Below are positions 46,134 to 59,900 of a stretch of 64,000 nt of DNA, in pieces; within the stretch, counting starts at the first letter, position 1; the number at the start of each line of letters is the position of its first letter. Both the position numbers and the translations under genes were made by a program. The stretch is from assembly GCA_030386875.1 (NCBI GenBank), contig CM059575.1, forward strand, positions 49,754,859 to 49,818,858, given 5' to 3'. The stretch comes from Morinoia aosen (Eukaryota; Arthropoda; Malacostraca; Amphipoda; Talitridae). The notes under the pieces were generated by a model that ran no database searches, was not told the origin of the DNA, and worked only from the letters and a program-made list of their open reading frames with translations.

Positions 46134-46485
46134 ACAGCTTCCCTAACTACAACAAGGTATTCCAAAAAGAGGAAAAAGGAAAGCACCATTCAAAAAAGAG
46201 TTCAAGGAAAATGGAATCCACGTAGAAGGAGTGTTTCCACACAAGACTCCCAGCGCATAGAAACAGTCAGTTGAGAAAGAAGTTAACGGAAAAAGATAAG
46301 AGTTGTAGAAGAAACAAGCGAGTGCTGAAAAACAGGACAGCCGTAAACCGAAAAGTATGGTTAGTAACGAAACAAACAAATAAAACTATTCTTTTACAAC
46401 TGAAGAAAAGTCTACCTAGCCTTCAGCTCGAGCCCTCACATTGTCCCCCGAGAGTGCTAATTCGCACCAACACAATACTTGACAA
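46134..46485 (-). mobile_element. SINE-like family, copy 4
   Basis: Shares gaaaaacaggacagc, gcaccattcaaaaaagagtt and cagctcgagccctcacattg with copies 1-3. It carries an extra segment (ggagtgtttccacacaagac) also seen in degenerate form in copy 6. Its 5' terminal ccccctgagggg is missing and no target duplication is evident, so it is older or truncated. Confidence 0.75.
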
Positions 46486-46499
46486 CGTTTATCAATAAA

Positions 46500-49400
46500 A
46501 TGGAACATTTGTCAGTTGAAGTGTAAGCAGTTTTTAAATTAGAACATTTCCAGTTTAGAAAAAAACGAATATCATTAACAGGCTTTTAAAAATACCAACT
46601 CATAAAAAAAGAATTATCATTACAGAAAGTACAGACACACAATAAAATAAAAAAATTTAAACTAAACAGAGACAGTTCTCCATTCAGGAAGACTTGAAAT
46701 AACCAGCAGCACGAGTCTTCCTACTAAATATTTAACGTTGTTTTATCCGGAAAATAATTTCACGAAGATTAAGCGTTCTCTTTATCAAAGATTCGATAAA
46801 TATCCACACTAGAAAGTACGAGCGAATTCCAGACTGAAATAAAAAGCCGTAATTCACTAAATAAAATACTCTTATTGTCACTGCTTGTATACAATTCAAT
46901 ACCTTTGGGCTTAAATTCTGACCGAGAACTTCAGAACGTGCACCCTGCAATCGGCTTTTTTCCTTAGTCTAGCCTGAAATCATGTTATACCCATAGTTGT
47001 TAAATCAAATCTCGAGGCACGCCCAAAAAATGGCATCTATTTCCGCAAGCCGGCCCTCCGGCTCCGCAGAGCCTGTAGAAGAATCTTGTTCGTTTCAGGC
47101 TATTACAGCCATTTCTTCCCAAGATTACGAAGCGCACTTTTTCATGAGCATTTTTCCAGAGGCAGTATGGTCCAGTTTTGAAATATGTATGTGCAAGAAG
47201 TTTGGCATTACTCAGAACCTAGGGTGCTAATTCATGGAGCTTTGATAATCCAAAGTGTCCTTGGTGTCATTGCACGCTTGTGGACCTGCACTTGTTCTTT
47301 TTTTGTGTGGTTAGTGTTTAAATTGTTGGCCAGGCTATATTTTCAATTGCAAAAGCTGAAAATATATAGTACTATAGAAGACACGTATTAAGTAAAATGT
47401 GATTTAAAATGGAAGAAATTATAAAATGAAGAGTTATTTTTCCCCACTTAAAAAAGTATGTAAAACGTAAGTGTAATTACATCACGGACATTATCCAGAT
47501 ACGAATAAGTACGTAACATATAGTTTTCAAGCTGTCATTTGTTAGGAATCTCACAAACGCAATTCAAATCGATAGTGACATATGGTAGTAAAAATGATGC
47601 CGTATCGTAGTAAAGCGTCCTAAGATTTTCTATACGCTAATCACGAGACATTCATACTTGAAATTCAATACACATCAATTGACCGTCGCTGCCGATATGT
47701 ACATGTACTTGGGACTTTTCATATTTTTTGTGCCATCAGATTCTATTCTTATCCTTTCAACCGAACAATAATGATAGCTTGCATGATTGGAGTCTAGGCC
47801 CTAAATCATGGATTGTGCTACATGCGATCGTATTGTTCGACTGCACTCGCAATCACTTAACATCCATGGAGTTTCACCTCAGTAAATCATAAGAGCTAAA
47901 GTGCACAGGCGCAAACTTCGCATCTGGAGATAAATCTGTTAGAAGTAAAATAGGCAGCGTTGTGCGAACAACGTTATACTGAAAACTGTGCTACACAGCA
48001 CCATTTTAAGCGTAATTTTCTGAACTGTTTAGTAGAACAAACTTTTTTCTAATGTGGGACCGTTTGAGGGAAATTGCCCTAAACAGGAAAATTGATTTAT
48101 CACAAATGCTCTGATAACAATGTGAAAACAATGAAACATAAACAATGATGCATAGGAATGCGACCTATTGGAGGCGATTAATGTTAAACACGAATATGGT
48201 ATAACTTTTGTTTTATTCTATTTACATCAACTTCTACTGGCTTAACTGAACATTTTGAAATCAATCTTGGCCAGGTTAACAAAGCACATATCGAGCAAAG
48301 GCTGCCCACCTCTCCAGCCAGCTCCAGTAGTAGATTCATTTTAGAGCAGATGAAAAAGGGTAAAATTTATTTGAATGACACGTGCCTCATTAGTTACAAC
48401 AAGTTTTACACTAAATTTTAAAAAGCGCGCAGTCAAGAGCTTTTCTAAGACAGCGTCTCCTACAATGTCGCAAGCAGTATGCAGTTTTCAAGAACAGACA
48501 TTAGATAAAAACATCCAGCGCTAAAGACTAATTTTCGTAAAGTAGCCAAATTGCGCCTTCTCATATTAAGTTCATGGCCCATTAAATGCGTAGCAGGCAT
48601 CTTAAACTGAGTATGATGATTCAGTTCCGTGCTTTCTTAATCGCAGGGCATTTATTAGCGCCAGATTACGCACAGTTTATTGTCACTCTTAGAGGTAGTA
48701 TTATAATTTTCTCAATGAATATTAACTGTCACGCGACACACTTAAAAGATTAGATATGAAGCGAGAACTATGCTTTATGGAAATGAAAAATAATTTGCGT
48801 ATTCCAGTGTTGTTCGAGCAAATGACACTTGAAGGAAGGCACGAGTGAGGAAATGGCTGCACATCTGCCTGAAGTCTCAAGCTGAGGAAAAACACCGAAA
48901 TTACCCAGTTTCGGAGGCAAGCAAGCCTATTATTTGGGCAAAGGTACAGTGATGCTGGGCATTGGGGTACAGGTAAAGGCAGGGCAACTGAACAGGTTCT
49001 GGTGTTCCCCGAGCGTGAGAGACTCGGTCGCAGCCGAGGCTCCCGATAGCTCAACCAGAGTAACGATAATGAAAGCCAAACCAGAGTAACAATAATGAAA
49101 GCCAAATTATGGTTGTCCGACCGTAACGCGCCTCCACCCGAGGCCGGGCGTCGTATGCACCAGGCACGCCGTCTACCCCTCGAGGTGTAGACAATTTTCT
49201 ACTCCGGAGGGGGTGCAAGAAAATAAAAACTCTGAACTTTTTAAGGCCAATTTCTGCGACGCAAATTGAAGCTAGTCGTTAGAAGGTAAAAGGGTTCCGT
49301 GTAGCTGTAAGCCATATCTAACAGGCAGACAGGCCTTCGCTTGTCAATTGAAAGGAAAATTTTTAATGAACATCATAAATAGCCATGAATGTTAAATAAG

Positions 49401-52300
49401 CTAATTCCTGCAATTTTTTTCTAGAGATAGGGGTACAAAATTCGAATAATAAACAGCTTGCCGATAAAGAGTTAACCAAGTTTTGTGCAATCAAGAGCAG
49501 CAAAGCCCAATAACTTGCGGGCTGTGTTCAAAACAATGATTAAATCTATTATTGTCAAATAATTGTTAAATCTATTATATTAACGATAAAATCTTTTTCT
49601 CATGAGCACTTGTTTATTACTTGCTACCGTCATTCTTCTTCCTTCACTCGAGGAAAACATTAATTCTGAGCGTCTTTTCGAAGTGAAAGATCAGAATAGC
49701 TCATATCTTAAAATATTGAAAACTTTTAGGTTTACCCTTCTTTGATCTTGATATTTATCGTAAATTGCATTGTAATGTACGCTCTTTTCAAATATAACTT
49801 AAATGTCTCTATCCTTGTTATCGCGTGTAATGATCATCGCAAACAGATTTAAAAGTTTTACCCTTTAATTACCTAAATCAAAGCGTTGCTTATGCTCCTT
49901 TTTGCTCAATTAAATAATATTGAAAAAATGCTTGTAGAAGAGTCTTTTTGTTATTAAAGCGCGTAATCCTCTTTGTCATTTCCTTCATTCTACAGTCAAG
50001 ACATGAAACTCATCGGAACAATTTCAGGGTGAAACGTATTTCTCTTTTCACTTATTCACGAATATAATTTTTGATGTAGAGTGCGCAAGCAAAAGCCACG
50101 CCAGTACAATGCAAGTTCGTTATAGTTGCTGTCCAGAGCACGCGTGTCTCAGAACCAAAGCTCGCGACCAATCTCTGAGGAAGCGAAGGACATGCCGCTC
50201 GCTTTTGCGTGGTCAATAAACTGGAGAAACCGAGCTCTCTTCTTTTCGCATGTCCTTGAAGGCCATTAGATCTGCGTAGGCAAGCCCCGGAGGGCAGGAA
50301 CCGTGGCTTGCAATAGGCAGCGGGCTACTTATGAACTCTCATTTGAATTCGCAAGTATTGCCTGTCAAAATGACGAAGTATGCTCAATTCTAAAGCAAGA
50401 AGTTCGGTAGCGTATTTTGCAGTTAATAAAATAAATTATTTTCTTTTTTTCCAAAACAATTTAACAATTAGGCTAAAGTATCGATTGATGCAATACTTGC
50501 TAGCGAACATCCCTGCAGCGGCTCCATGTCCAGTTTCCAGGCATGCAAGACTGAGGTAAGATAATATGATTGGTGATCCAAGACATGTCAGCGAATTTGC
50601 GCGTCACTGCTGGCCACTAACGCCAGGTTTGCTTTTTAACTTATTTGTCGCCGACCTCAGCTCTGACAACTGGACAACCGCCGTCATTCCAGCCGGCGTC
50701 TGAGTTGGGTCCGGCCACTCATGCCCCGGAGGTTCGTTTTTCTGCTGTCACCAAAATAATAATTCTAAAATCTGTCACCGCTTGCGTGTGGTAGGAGATT
50801 CAGTTCTCATATCTTGCTTCACTTGAACCATCATCACCTCTAAATTAATTTACGAACTCTGTTTTCCATATTAAAACTGTTTTTATGTTCAGGTTTCCTT
50901 TAAACCAAGTAAGAGTGTTGGACTTCTACGACTTCCAACAGAAAAATGTGTTTAAATCTAGAAGTAGATTTTGACTTAGTAGCTAACAGTTAAAGTGAAT
51001 ATACGTAGAGTAAACCGGAATGGGTGAATTTGTCTGTGATATATCGTTTTCATTACTGGGTATAAAAAGTCAGAGTATATGTTGTTCCGTCACGTACTTC
51101 TACATTTTGAACCTTTCATTTGCCTGCTCCCAGCAATAAATAGCAACAGCTTCATTCATAGTCTGCACATTAGCTCTTACTCCAACGAATTAAATGATAT
51201 TAACACGTTCAGTGCAGACTTCCCACAATGTAAATTGCTCACTTACGTACCGATGTTAAAATAATGCATCTCAATTATTTCAACAATTTTCATTCCTTAT
51301 TACAATGTTTAGCCTAAAACCGGAAAAGACGAATGAAAAAATATGATATAATTTTTTTTCACGATGTTATCATCTTTAGCAACTACACAAACAATTAAAA
51401 CACAGAAGTCTTAAGGCAAAAAATGCAGGGTACATTATATCTTATTTCGATCATTATTCAATTTCCGCACACAGAAAATATTCAATTACTCCAATAAAAA
51501 ATCCATTTCGGTTACACATGTTTTTGTTTGCTTTTGTTTTGCCCCAGTAAATTCCATTTTATTAATGCTTACCGCGAAATATAATGGATTACAATGCGAA
51601 CCAAAGTCCTGTACATGGCGCCGAGTGTTGGGCTTTGTGCGAAACACGAAATATTATTTCAAAGTTTTTTCATTTTTCTGAGGTGGAGAAAGAAATAATA
51701 TAAATGAAAATTCATCTTCTTGACCTGCAAAAAAAGACTTCGACAATGAAAAAAAATTCATTCATTCACCGACTCCTAGCAAAAACTTTTCTACATATTT
51801 TTTTCTACAATGTCTTTTCCTATGTCATCATTTAGTTGAATTAGCTAGTGAATAGTTATAAAAATGAAACTATCGAAAACAATAGCGCAACAAATATTCA
51901 AATGCATAAAAATGAATATTAGATACAAGAAATGTGTTTTCGCTGAGGCGTAAAAATGAGCTCGTTTACTTCACCGAGATTGTTCTTTTTTGTAAAATTA
52001 TTGTTGAAACAAACATGCAATATATAATGCAAGTTTATGTCATAAAAGGGTCGCCTCTTGTACGAACTTATTTCGTCACAATACCACCATCAATACAAGC
52101 GAAAGAGTCGTTCACTTTTGTGCTCGATAAATTTAGAAAGGTCGAAACAAGTTTCTCTCCGAAGCAGTTTGTGAGAAGAGCGCGAGCAAGAGATACGCCT
52201 CATCAGAAAGGCCAGTAGCTCCGCTCGTGCTATCGCATCCCCAAATCCTGACTGAGGGGCCACGAGAGGTCGCGCAAATTGCCCCGTCCCAGCCACCAAA
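46500..52300. other. No genes recognised
   Basis: AT-rich. A 26-bp direct duplication at 49053-49106 and a GC-richer block at 49120-49215 are the only structures seen. The minus-strand frame 48722-49105 has hydrophobic runs but no splice support or family resemblance. Confidence 0.6.
49053..49106. repeat. 26-bp tandem duplication
   Basis: ccagagtaacgataatgaaa at 49055 recurs as ccagagtaacaataatgaaa at 49081, one substitution apart. Confidence 0.85.
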
Positions 52301-52316
52301 TTATTACGCCGGCTGC

Positions 52317-52676
52317 CTCAACTGCTCCGCTACACAACCGAGACATAAATGCGTCGGCGGTCTCGACTGCTCCGCTACGCAACCGAGACATGAATACGTC
52401 GGGCGTCTCGACTGCTCTGCTACGCAACCGAGATGTGAAAATGTCAGCTATCTCGTCTGCCATACTGCACCATCGAGACATGAATAGTTCTGTTGTCTCG
52501 TTTGCTCTGCTACCAAACCGAGAGATGAAAATGTCGGCTGTCTCGATTGCTCTGTGAAGCAACCATGGCATGAATACGGCATCTGTCATGCCTGTATTGC
52601 CGACGCACCAAGAAAGAGCAAAACCAGCTACCTCAGCTGTCTCACTACACAACTAAAAGATGAATACGGTGGTTAT
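52317..52676. repeat. 45-bp minisatellite, eight units
   Basis: Units start at 52317 and every 45 bases with ctcgactgctccgctacgca, then accgagacatgaatacgtcg and a short end. Units 1-3 are close; units 4-8 are increasingly diverged (unit 7, 52587-52631, is barely recognisable) and a partial unit follows at 52677. Period 45 keeps several frames open on both strands, including a 140-codon minus frame with 15-residue repeats (ETADAFMSRLCSGAV). I regard that as a by-product, although expression cannot be excluded. Confidence 0.9.
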
Positions 52677-52689
52677 CTTGACTGTGATA

Positions 52690-55600
52690 TATAAACGGAG
52701 AGCCGGCTCTCTGGATTACTTCGCCACGCAACTCAGAAAAGCATGTGCCAAGAAATCAACACCGGTGTGTCTGGTAGCAAATCAACTCGTGTTGATTTGT
52801 TATATGTCACTCGTTACTTGTTACACACACTCAGGGGTTTAGGAGCTCCTTAGTATCCAAAAAAGAATATACGATCAGGTATGATTATTGCACACCGAAG
52901 AAACCACTTGCTGGTAATGAAATGGAATGAATGAAGGAGGTTCCTACAACGCTTTAACTTACTTCAACAACAGACAAAGAACAAATTAGCTAACATGAGA
53001 CGCACAGGAAGTCGACAAGCATTCAGCTTAATGCTCGGCTACAAAAGCAAAAAATTCAGGAGTAATTTGCTTGAACTTTGATGTTAACTTCAAAGAAATT
53101 ATGGCAAGCATTGCCGCAAATGGATGTTCTCCTGGTGCCTGGGTCCACAGAAGCGTTGCTCTGCAAAGAAAGTGTTGCGCTAGAAACCTGAACTGAAGAG
53201 AGTTGCCTCGTCGTCAGAGATACACGAGTACAACTGTAGACGGCATTTTTAACTTTAATCAAATATTATTTTCAAGTCTTGAAGAATAAAAAACAAGGCA
53301 CAGGAAGAATAACGCTTTTGGATAAATCATACAAAGAAGAGAAGGATGCGCAACTACGACAAGTTTTGTGCGACGTACGTTAGATTTACAAATCACCTAT
53401 ATCCTAGTAACAGGAGAAAAGGACTACATGAAATACTTCATAATTAGCGGCAATGTAAAAAGGCACTACAAGATAAACCATGAAATTGATGATATGTTCC
53501 GATAGAATATTTAAGTACACCATTCATTAGTGACGTGCGATTTGTTTAAAATAAATTACGAGGCTCACAGCCCACGCCATTTAGCTGTTCCTAGTGTATA
53601 TCATCAGGCTATCACAATTATTGCACTGGCTGAAGAAAGCAATCAATGGCTAATATCGAGCGCAGTAAGACAAGCTTACAACAAACGAATGTCGGTAAAA
53701 CGCATTCAATGCACATTGTACATATGGTCAGATATTTGATATAACCTTAAATTCGCGATTGCAGCTGATTGATTGCTCGTAATTTTCAATGGAGTAGTAA
53801 CTTTGAAGAATTAGGTCCATGAATTAAATTCTTAAATATAATAACAGAAGGATTTTTAACGTAGGTCAAGAAAATGTACCCCTGAAGTACATAACGGCGC
53901 ACCAAAATCTGGCAATCGTCCAGGTCTAATCTAATGATTGCTGCATGCTCTAACAAATTTTTATCGCTGAATGGAGGCTCTTTTGTTCAAAAACGAATAT
54001 TTTCCCGTGAAAAAAGCCAATACCAGAAATTTCAGTGTGACACCTCTTGTAACTTGTAAAGATCTCTGCTTATTCTACAAAAATCACAAATGCACAACCT
54101 TAAGATGCATGTTATTTAACCTAAATTCTCATAAACTTCGTTTGCCTGAGAGTTAAAACTACACGGAGAATTATGAGAAGCCGTTTTCACGTCTCTTAAT
54201 TTAGACAGAAATATAACATAAGTTAAATAAAATTCAATTAAAACGGGCAACCGATAAAAATCCCAGAAGTCATTAGTATGTTGCCTTCGTCCAGACACTC
54301 TCATCGGCGGTGGTTTGGGAGCGCTGTTAATTTGCATAGAGTTAGAATTGACCGCTCGACTTGGAATTATTTTCAATTTTTTCACTTCGTCTGCGCTTCA
54401 AAGTAGAATACATGGGCACGAAAGCAAAAATTTCTATTTAGAAATTAGTAATGGATCTTAAGGAGGACCACTACGACAAAAGATATCCAATGTGGTTTGA
54501 TCTGAAGATAACGCCTTTTCGCACGACAGTTGGCAACTGCTCGTCAGAGACGTAGCTAAATAATGCGGCAGGTGTGGGCAGTCAGAGATCTCGGTGGGGC
54601 GAGAGATATATCTCCCTACATTCCAGCTCTCGAACAAAGAAAAGTAAATTAAATTAGCCTTAAAATACATGTGCAGTCGAGAAGAAGTTCGTAACTTCCC
54701 TAAGAAGGTTTTACTTTCCTTAATACGAACGATTTGTTTCAAATACGTGCTAAATATTTGTTATGAAACTGCTACGCTATTTACGTCGTCGGTGAGTGAA
54801 TGAGAGATAAATGTAAAATTATTCCACCACTGAAATGCTGTTTGTCAAGATACTTATTAGGGAAAAAATTCGTTTCACAGAGGCAGATAAAAGTATACTT
54901 GAATGAGTAAATGACGGGCAGCGCAGAAGAGATAATCAAACCGAACGCTGAACAGAGAGATGGGACTGAAGTGAGAGACAGGACAAAGGAAGACGCATGG
55001 GATCCTCCTCTTCCCCAAATCATAGCGATCGTGAATAGCATTGGTTTAAATCGATGCCCGAGTTTGTAAGGTAAGAATCATTATACAAAGACGAACTATT
55101 TTAAATAGCTTTCATCTTAACACACAAAGAAAAGTAAATCATGGAATTCAATCCTTTAACTTATCTCTGAAAATCATACTAGCAAACATGTGATTCTCGT
55201 TGAGACGTTGGGCGTATCGGTTAGGCCTAGAAACGGTCACTTCTTCCATGGTGTCTTCGATAGATCGGGCGGGTCTGACAACTCGGATGTACGTTATCCA
55301 ATTCTATGCGGGACACAGCCAAGTCCTGCATGGAATGGTCGTTGGGCACGAAATGAACACGCAAAATAAATTAATTTTTCTACCAACGATAAAATCGTAC
55401 AACTGAATGCTTATTTTATGGTCTACAGATTTACTACTTGGTTCGAATGACTCTCATAAGCGGTACGTATAGAGTCTGGCACGAAACTAACAAGACGAAT
55501 AATTGATAACGGAAGAAGTGGTGATAAAACGCTATTCATCAGCTCCTGATGCCATGGCAATTACTTAAAACAAGAGTATATTAAAAATTATCGATAGTAA

Positions 55601-55799
55601 ACGAAAGACGTGCACAGGAAAACATACGAAAGAAATAAAAAACTCCACCCATAATCACTGCACCGAACGACATGAGTTCATTAAGCTTAGTAGTATGCAC
55701 ACTATAACGCTAAACACACGAGTTCATCAGTGTGCAATTACCATCAATGCCGTTACCATAGAAACCAATGATTGTTTCATGCATGCTTTTTATTCACAA
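52690..55799. other. No genes recognised
   Basis: AT-rich. A 9-bp inverted repeat at 52778-52799 is present. The minus frame 54116-54385 includes APKPPPMRVSGRRQ, which looks exon-like, but no suitable donor was found. Confidence 0.55.
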
Positions 55800-55804
55800 T
55801 GGTT

Positions 55805-56090
55805 AGTTTAAAAACTCCAATCTACGTGTTTAAGAGAGTCAAGAAAAGGGACCACTCAGTATGCAAGGGCTGTAGAAAATGGGGAATTTAAGCACATATA
55901 CAGTATACACAGAATACCCTGCACACAGAACAAGCAATACAACCAAGAGAGAGCAAAAAAGGCAAGACATCTGATGAAAGCAAAGTGGACACGAAAGAGG
56001 GAAGTCCCGGAGGCCTATGTATAGCTGAGGATCTAACGCATTATTGCCACAGGAGTGCCAGTCCCCATAGCATAGGCTAGAGGAGCTAAC
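55805..56090. mobile_element. Remote relative of the SINE-like family
   Basis: Starts gttagtttaaaaactc, has gggaccactcagtatg where the family has ggcaccatttagtatg, and gagtgccagtccccatagc where it has gagcgctagttcccatagat. The middle is poorly conserved. It is probably an old subfamily. Confidence 0.4.
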
Positions 56091-56245
56091 TAACCTAAAC
56101 TTATTGAATGGCCTATGCCTCTAGAGTGCCTTCATGCCTGCTAATTTTATAGTTTATTTTCTTTGAGAGTAAAGCCGACACATCCTCTAGGTTTTCATTA
56201 TAACCTCAATTTACGCACTCTTAGAACATCAGATTAGATTAAATG

Positions 56246-56600
56246 TCAGTTTAAGCCCCCCCCCCCCCCAACCACAAAAAAGGTTTTTTCAAAAAAGGAA
56301 TGAGGAAGGCACCATTTAGAATGCTATTTAGGAAACGGAAAATCTATACGCAAGGCTTGTTCCAACACCCTGCGAATGGAAATTACAAAATCGAAAGAAT
56401 GTTATAAAACAAGATAAAATGTGAATGCGGCAGTAACGGGCGCTGAAAAAGACAACGTTGGACCAAGAAAGATTGAGAGCAACAAAACAAAAAACTTATT
56501 TTATTTCAAAAAAAGAAAGGCCTACCAAACCTTCAGCTTGGGACTACACATCTTCCTGCGAGAGCGCAAATTCTCATACATGTATACAATGTTAATCAAG
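56246..56600 (-). mobile_element. SINE-like family, copy 6
   Basis: Plus-strand spelling: cagtttaagc, a run of 14 C, aatgaggaaggcaccattta, cgctgaaaaagacaacg, aaggcctaccaaaccttcagc and a final acatgtatacaatg. The order of blocks matches copies 1-4 but it is diverged. The poly-C run (56256-56269) replaces the ctccct segment of copy 1. Confidence 0.7.
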
Positions 56601-56756
56601 TGACCTCTTGAAGGCACCGTGCACCAGGAAGAACATTATGTTTTAGTAAGGAAGTATTGCTAAAGAAGTGTTGACAGTCGAGACATCTTGATAAATGAAT
56701 AACAAGTGTGATTACGCGAGTATAAAAACGTTCAACTTTTCTAATGTTCTTTTCTA

Positions 56757-56780
56757 ATGTTCTTTTCTTTTCTTTTCTTA
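56757..56780. repeat. TTTTC microsatellite
   Basis: Short run of ttttc units following a duplicated ttttctaatgttc. Confidence 0.75.
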
Positions 56781-56908
56781 GTTCTTCGTGGGTGTATCGA
56801 ACTTAAAGATTGAGACGAACAAGTTCAATATATGTATAAACCATTCAATATATGTTTGCTAATTCTCTGCCATTACTTAAAGCAACCAAAACAAGAATAC
56901 AGTTGCTT

Positions 56909-56933
56909 ATTTCTTTCTTTCTTTCTTTCTTTG
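56909..56933. repeat. (TTTC)n microsatellite
   Basis: Six perfect tttc units. Confidence 0.9.
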
Positions 56934-56939
56934 ATCACT

Positions 56940-59900
56940 TAGTTACGGCATCTCAGGTCGGCATACAAATTTCTGAATAGTGAACTGAACCTCAGGAGTA
57001 AAAAACGATAGCGCAAACAATTAGTACACATGGGAAATGATGCAGAGCAAAGAAAATGGCGGAGCAATAATTGATAAAAACAATACCTTCAGAATAAACG
57101 AAAATCATTTATTGGACCCCAGTATATTGGCGGTCGTATACTTGCGGTCAATGGCATCAATTCTTCTGACTACAAAATAACCGCAAAGACTTGGCTCTCA
57201 AACTTTAAAACTTTTGTTTGTTTTCTTTGTTTAATGAAATTTGAAAGTAGTTTCACATTCAAGATGACACTAATGTTCTTTGGCAAATTGAGATGATCGT
57301 TATTCAGAGCGACCAGATAATTACTGAGAACTGATTTTAAAGCGTAAAAACCATCCGTTGTGCGAAGTCAAGAAGCGACCAGCTCGCAGCGAAGGGAGAT
57401 TGTACTACAAACACCGAGTAATTTTTACTGCACTATTAATAACAACTGTCGAAAGATGCATATCAAAACGTATAAACCAATGAATATTGAACTGAAATAT
57501 CAAATATGTACAAAGACTTATTAGAACTGCATCCGAAGCACAAAAACTTCGCCAGCCAGCGAGGCAATTGTTATTCTTCTGACTCAACACCAGGCAACGC
57601 ACCTCTGAGTAAGATTTGAAAGCTAAAATTGAACATTAAGTGAATTAGAGCTTTACGTAAAAATGCTAACATCATACACAACTGACACAAAAAACTTTCT
57701 CCCTCACTTTAAATTTATTGAACATATTTGCGATGATAAACAGAAAAACATCTGGCTGCACAAACGTTGACATAATAATTATAGTTCGCTAAACGTGCAC
57801 ATAAATATTTATTAATATAAATCCCAACAGTTAAATCATAATCTGCTCTGAATATTTATGAATACTTGGAGATTCACGTGAAATAGATTTGTACAATTTG
57901 ATTGTACAAGTAAAAAGGAAAAGTCGCTCAAATGCAGCTCCAGAAATTAAAAATACCTTTCAGGTAAACGAAGAATAAATGAAGGCAAGCTAGACACTGC
58001 AAGAGTAGAGCATGAGTTTCATAAAAGCACACACCCAATATGTAATGTCATGAAAGTAATGTTGTTGGCGTTACACTAAAAAATAAAGATCTTACTTGGA
58101 GAAATACTAACAAACCATAAAAATTAGGATATCTTTCTCGAATGGTGAATTGCGTAGTTTCATATTTACTCATACTTATCGACAAATTCTAGATCCTGAT
58201 GAAATGCTCTTCATACTTAATACTTTTGCCTCATGCTCGACATGACGGCAAGGCGCAATTGGAGGATCCCATGACAAGGAGAAGGTCTGTGAGAACAGTC
58301 GGTCCCAGTCCCTTGCAGCAACGTACGATAAGATAGTGAAACAGGTTGTGCACATTGCAGACTTCTCTCCACACTCAAGTGACCTCAGCAAAATAAAAGA
58401 ACTAACTTCGAGTATCTAAATTTCAAAGAAATTCAACTTGGACTTTTTTTATCAAATTTATGTGAAAACTTGAAGTTCTCGTTGATAGTGAAAGATTTTG
58501 TATGCATCATTAGTATTCACGTATTGAGTGTAAGAGTTTCAAAATATTTTTTAATAAAAACTGGAAATTGTCTCACCTATAACGTAACATGTTGACCTTT
58601 CATAAATATTATTCTTTCCGTACAACATTTTTCACTTTGCAGATTCTGGTTAAATATTACAAAATGAAGAAATAAAATCGACGAGAGTGAAACATACAAA
58701 ATTCGCGACCGGAAAAAACAGTACTAAGCATCGAACAAAGACCCATTTGAAATTACATAGGCTCTAAGTGATTCAAAATATTTATATCTGGTCTAAAGCA
58801 TTGTGATAGTAAGACAAAAGCCGAGAAACAATTGATCTAACCTTGAAAATGGTTGCGTTCACTACAGACTTAATATGATGTTTCAAAATACCCAATATCA
58901 CTAACTTGGAAAAATCCCACCCTGTATTATGTGACAGTAATTGTAAACACGAGTTCTTAAATGACTGAAATTTCATACCAGATGCGCTGCTGAGTATGCA
59001 AGTTTTTCAGCATTTGATTCCATCACATTCATTATGATCCAGTACGATTTTAAATCTCAGTTAAAATGACTGATAAATTTTTTATTGAAGCATTCTTTTC
59101 AGTAAAGGAATACTTATAGTCTACTCAATCATAAAAAATTTCTGCGGCTGCTGTAAAAACCCTATCAACATCCAAGTAACAAATGAAGTAAACGAATTTT
59201 TGCTTGAAAACGAAAGAAGTAAGCAGAAGATCGGTACCCAAGGCGCGTTGAAGTTCCCTTACGAGTAAGCGCACGAACGACAGGTCTTGTGTAACACACG
59301 CAAGAATAAGAGTCTTTGCGAAAGCCTCTAACCACGAGCATGTTTTTGCATTATAGGAGTCAACTGAGCAGAGTTTCGAAAATTTGTTATACATGCATAA
59401 CCTCGCGCAAAACACTGGCGTAAAAGGGTGACCATAAAGTAAATCAGTGGAGTTGTTCGCCTAGGCTAACGGAATTACACTTCACATGTTTTTTGCAGCA
59501 AAAAAGGCCAGACACTCGCAAAAAAGTGTCCGTTGATTTCTTTACTTATTTTTAAACTAACTAGTGTTGAATGGTACAGTGCACAACGGGAACGATTTCG
59601 TGATCGAAATTGTGGTAAAAATAACACTCAATGAAGAGAAATATTAGAACATCAATAATATGGTTTTAATAGCAAGAAGAAACAATCAAAATCACATATT
59701 TACGCACTTGAATATAATATAAATGAAAAACTCATAATGCATTTTTTTCTGGAAATAAAATACCATGGTTGTCCTCAGTTTCAGTGACTCGGAGAGCACA
59801 ATTAAATAATTTGATAAATAGTGGCACAAAGTCAAATTGGAAAACAAGAACCCGCCACAGATCAGCGCCGGGATGTCAAGTATATTGATTTTACAGCTAA

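Noticed and set aside
48722..49105. A 127-codon minus frame with hydrophobic segments
   Set aside because: No family resemblance, no splice signals in phase with exon A, and it contains the 26-bp duplication.
54116..54385. Candidate upstream exon (APKPPPMRVSGRRQ) on the minus strand
   Set aside because: No usable donor near the end of the coding-like part, and no evidence that it joins exon A.
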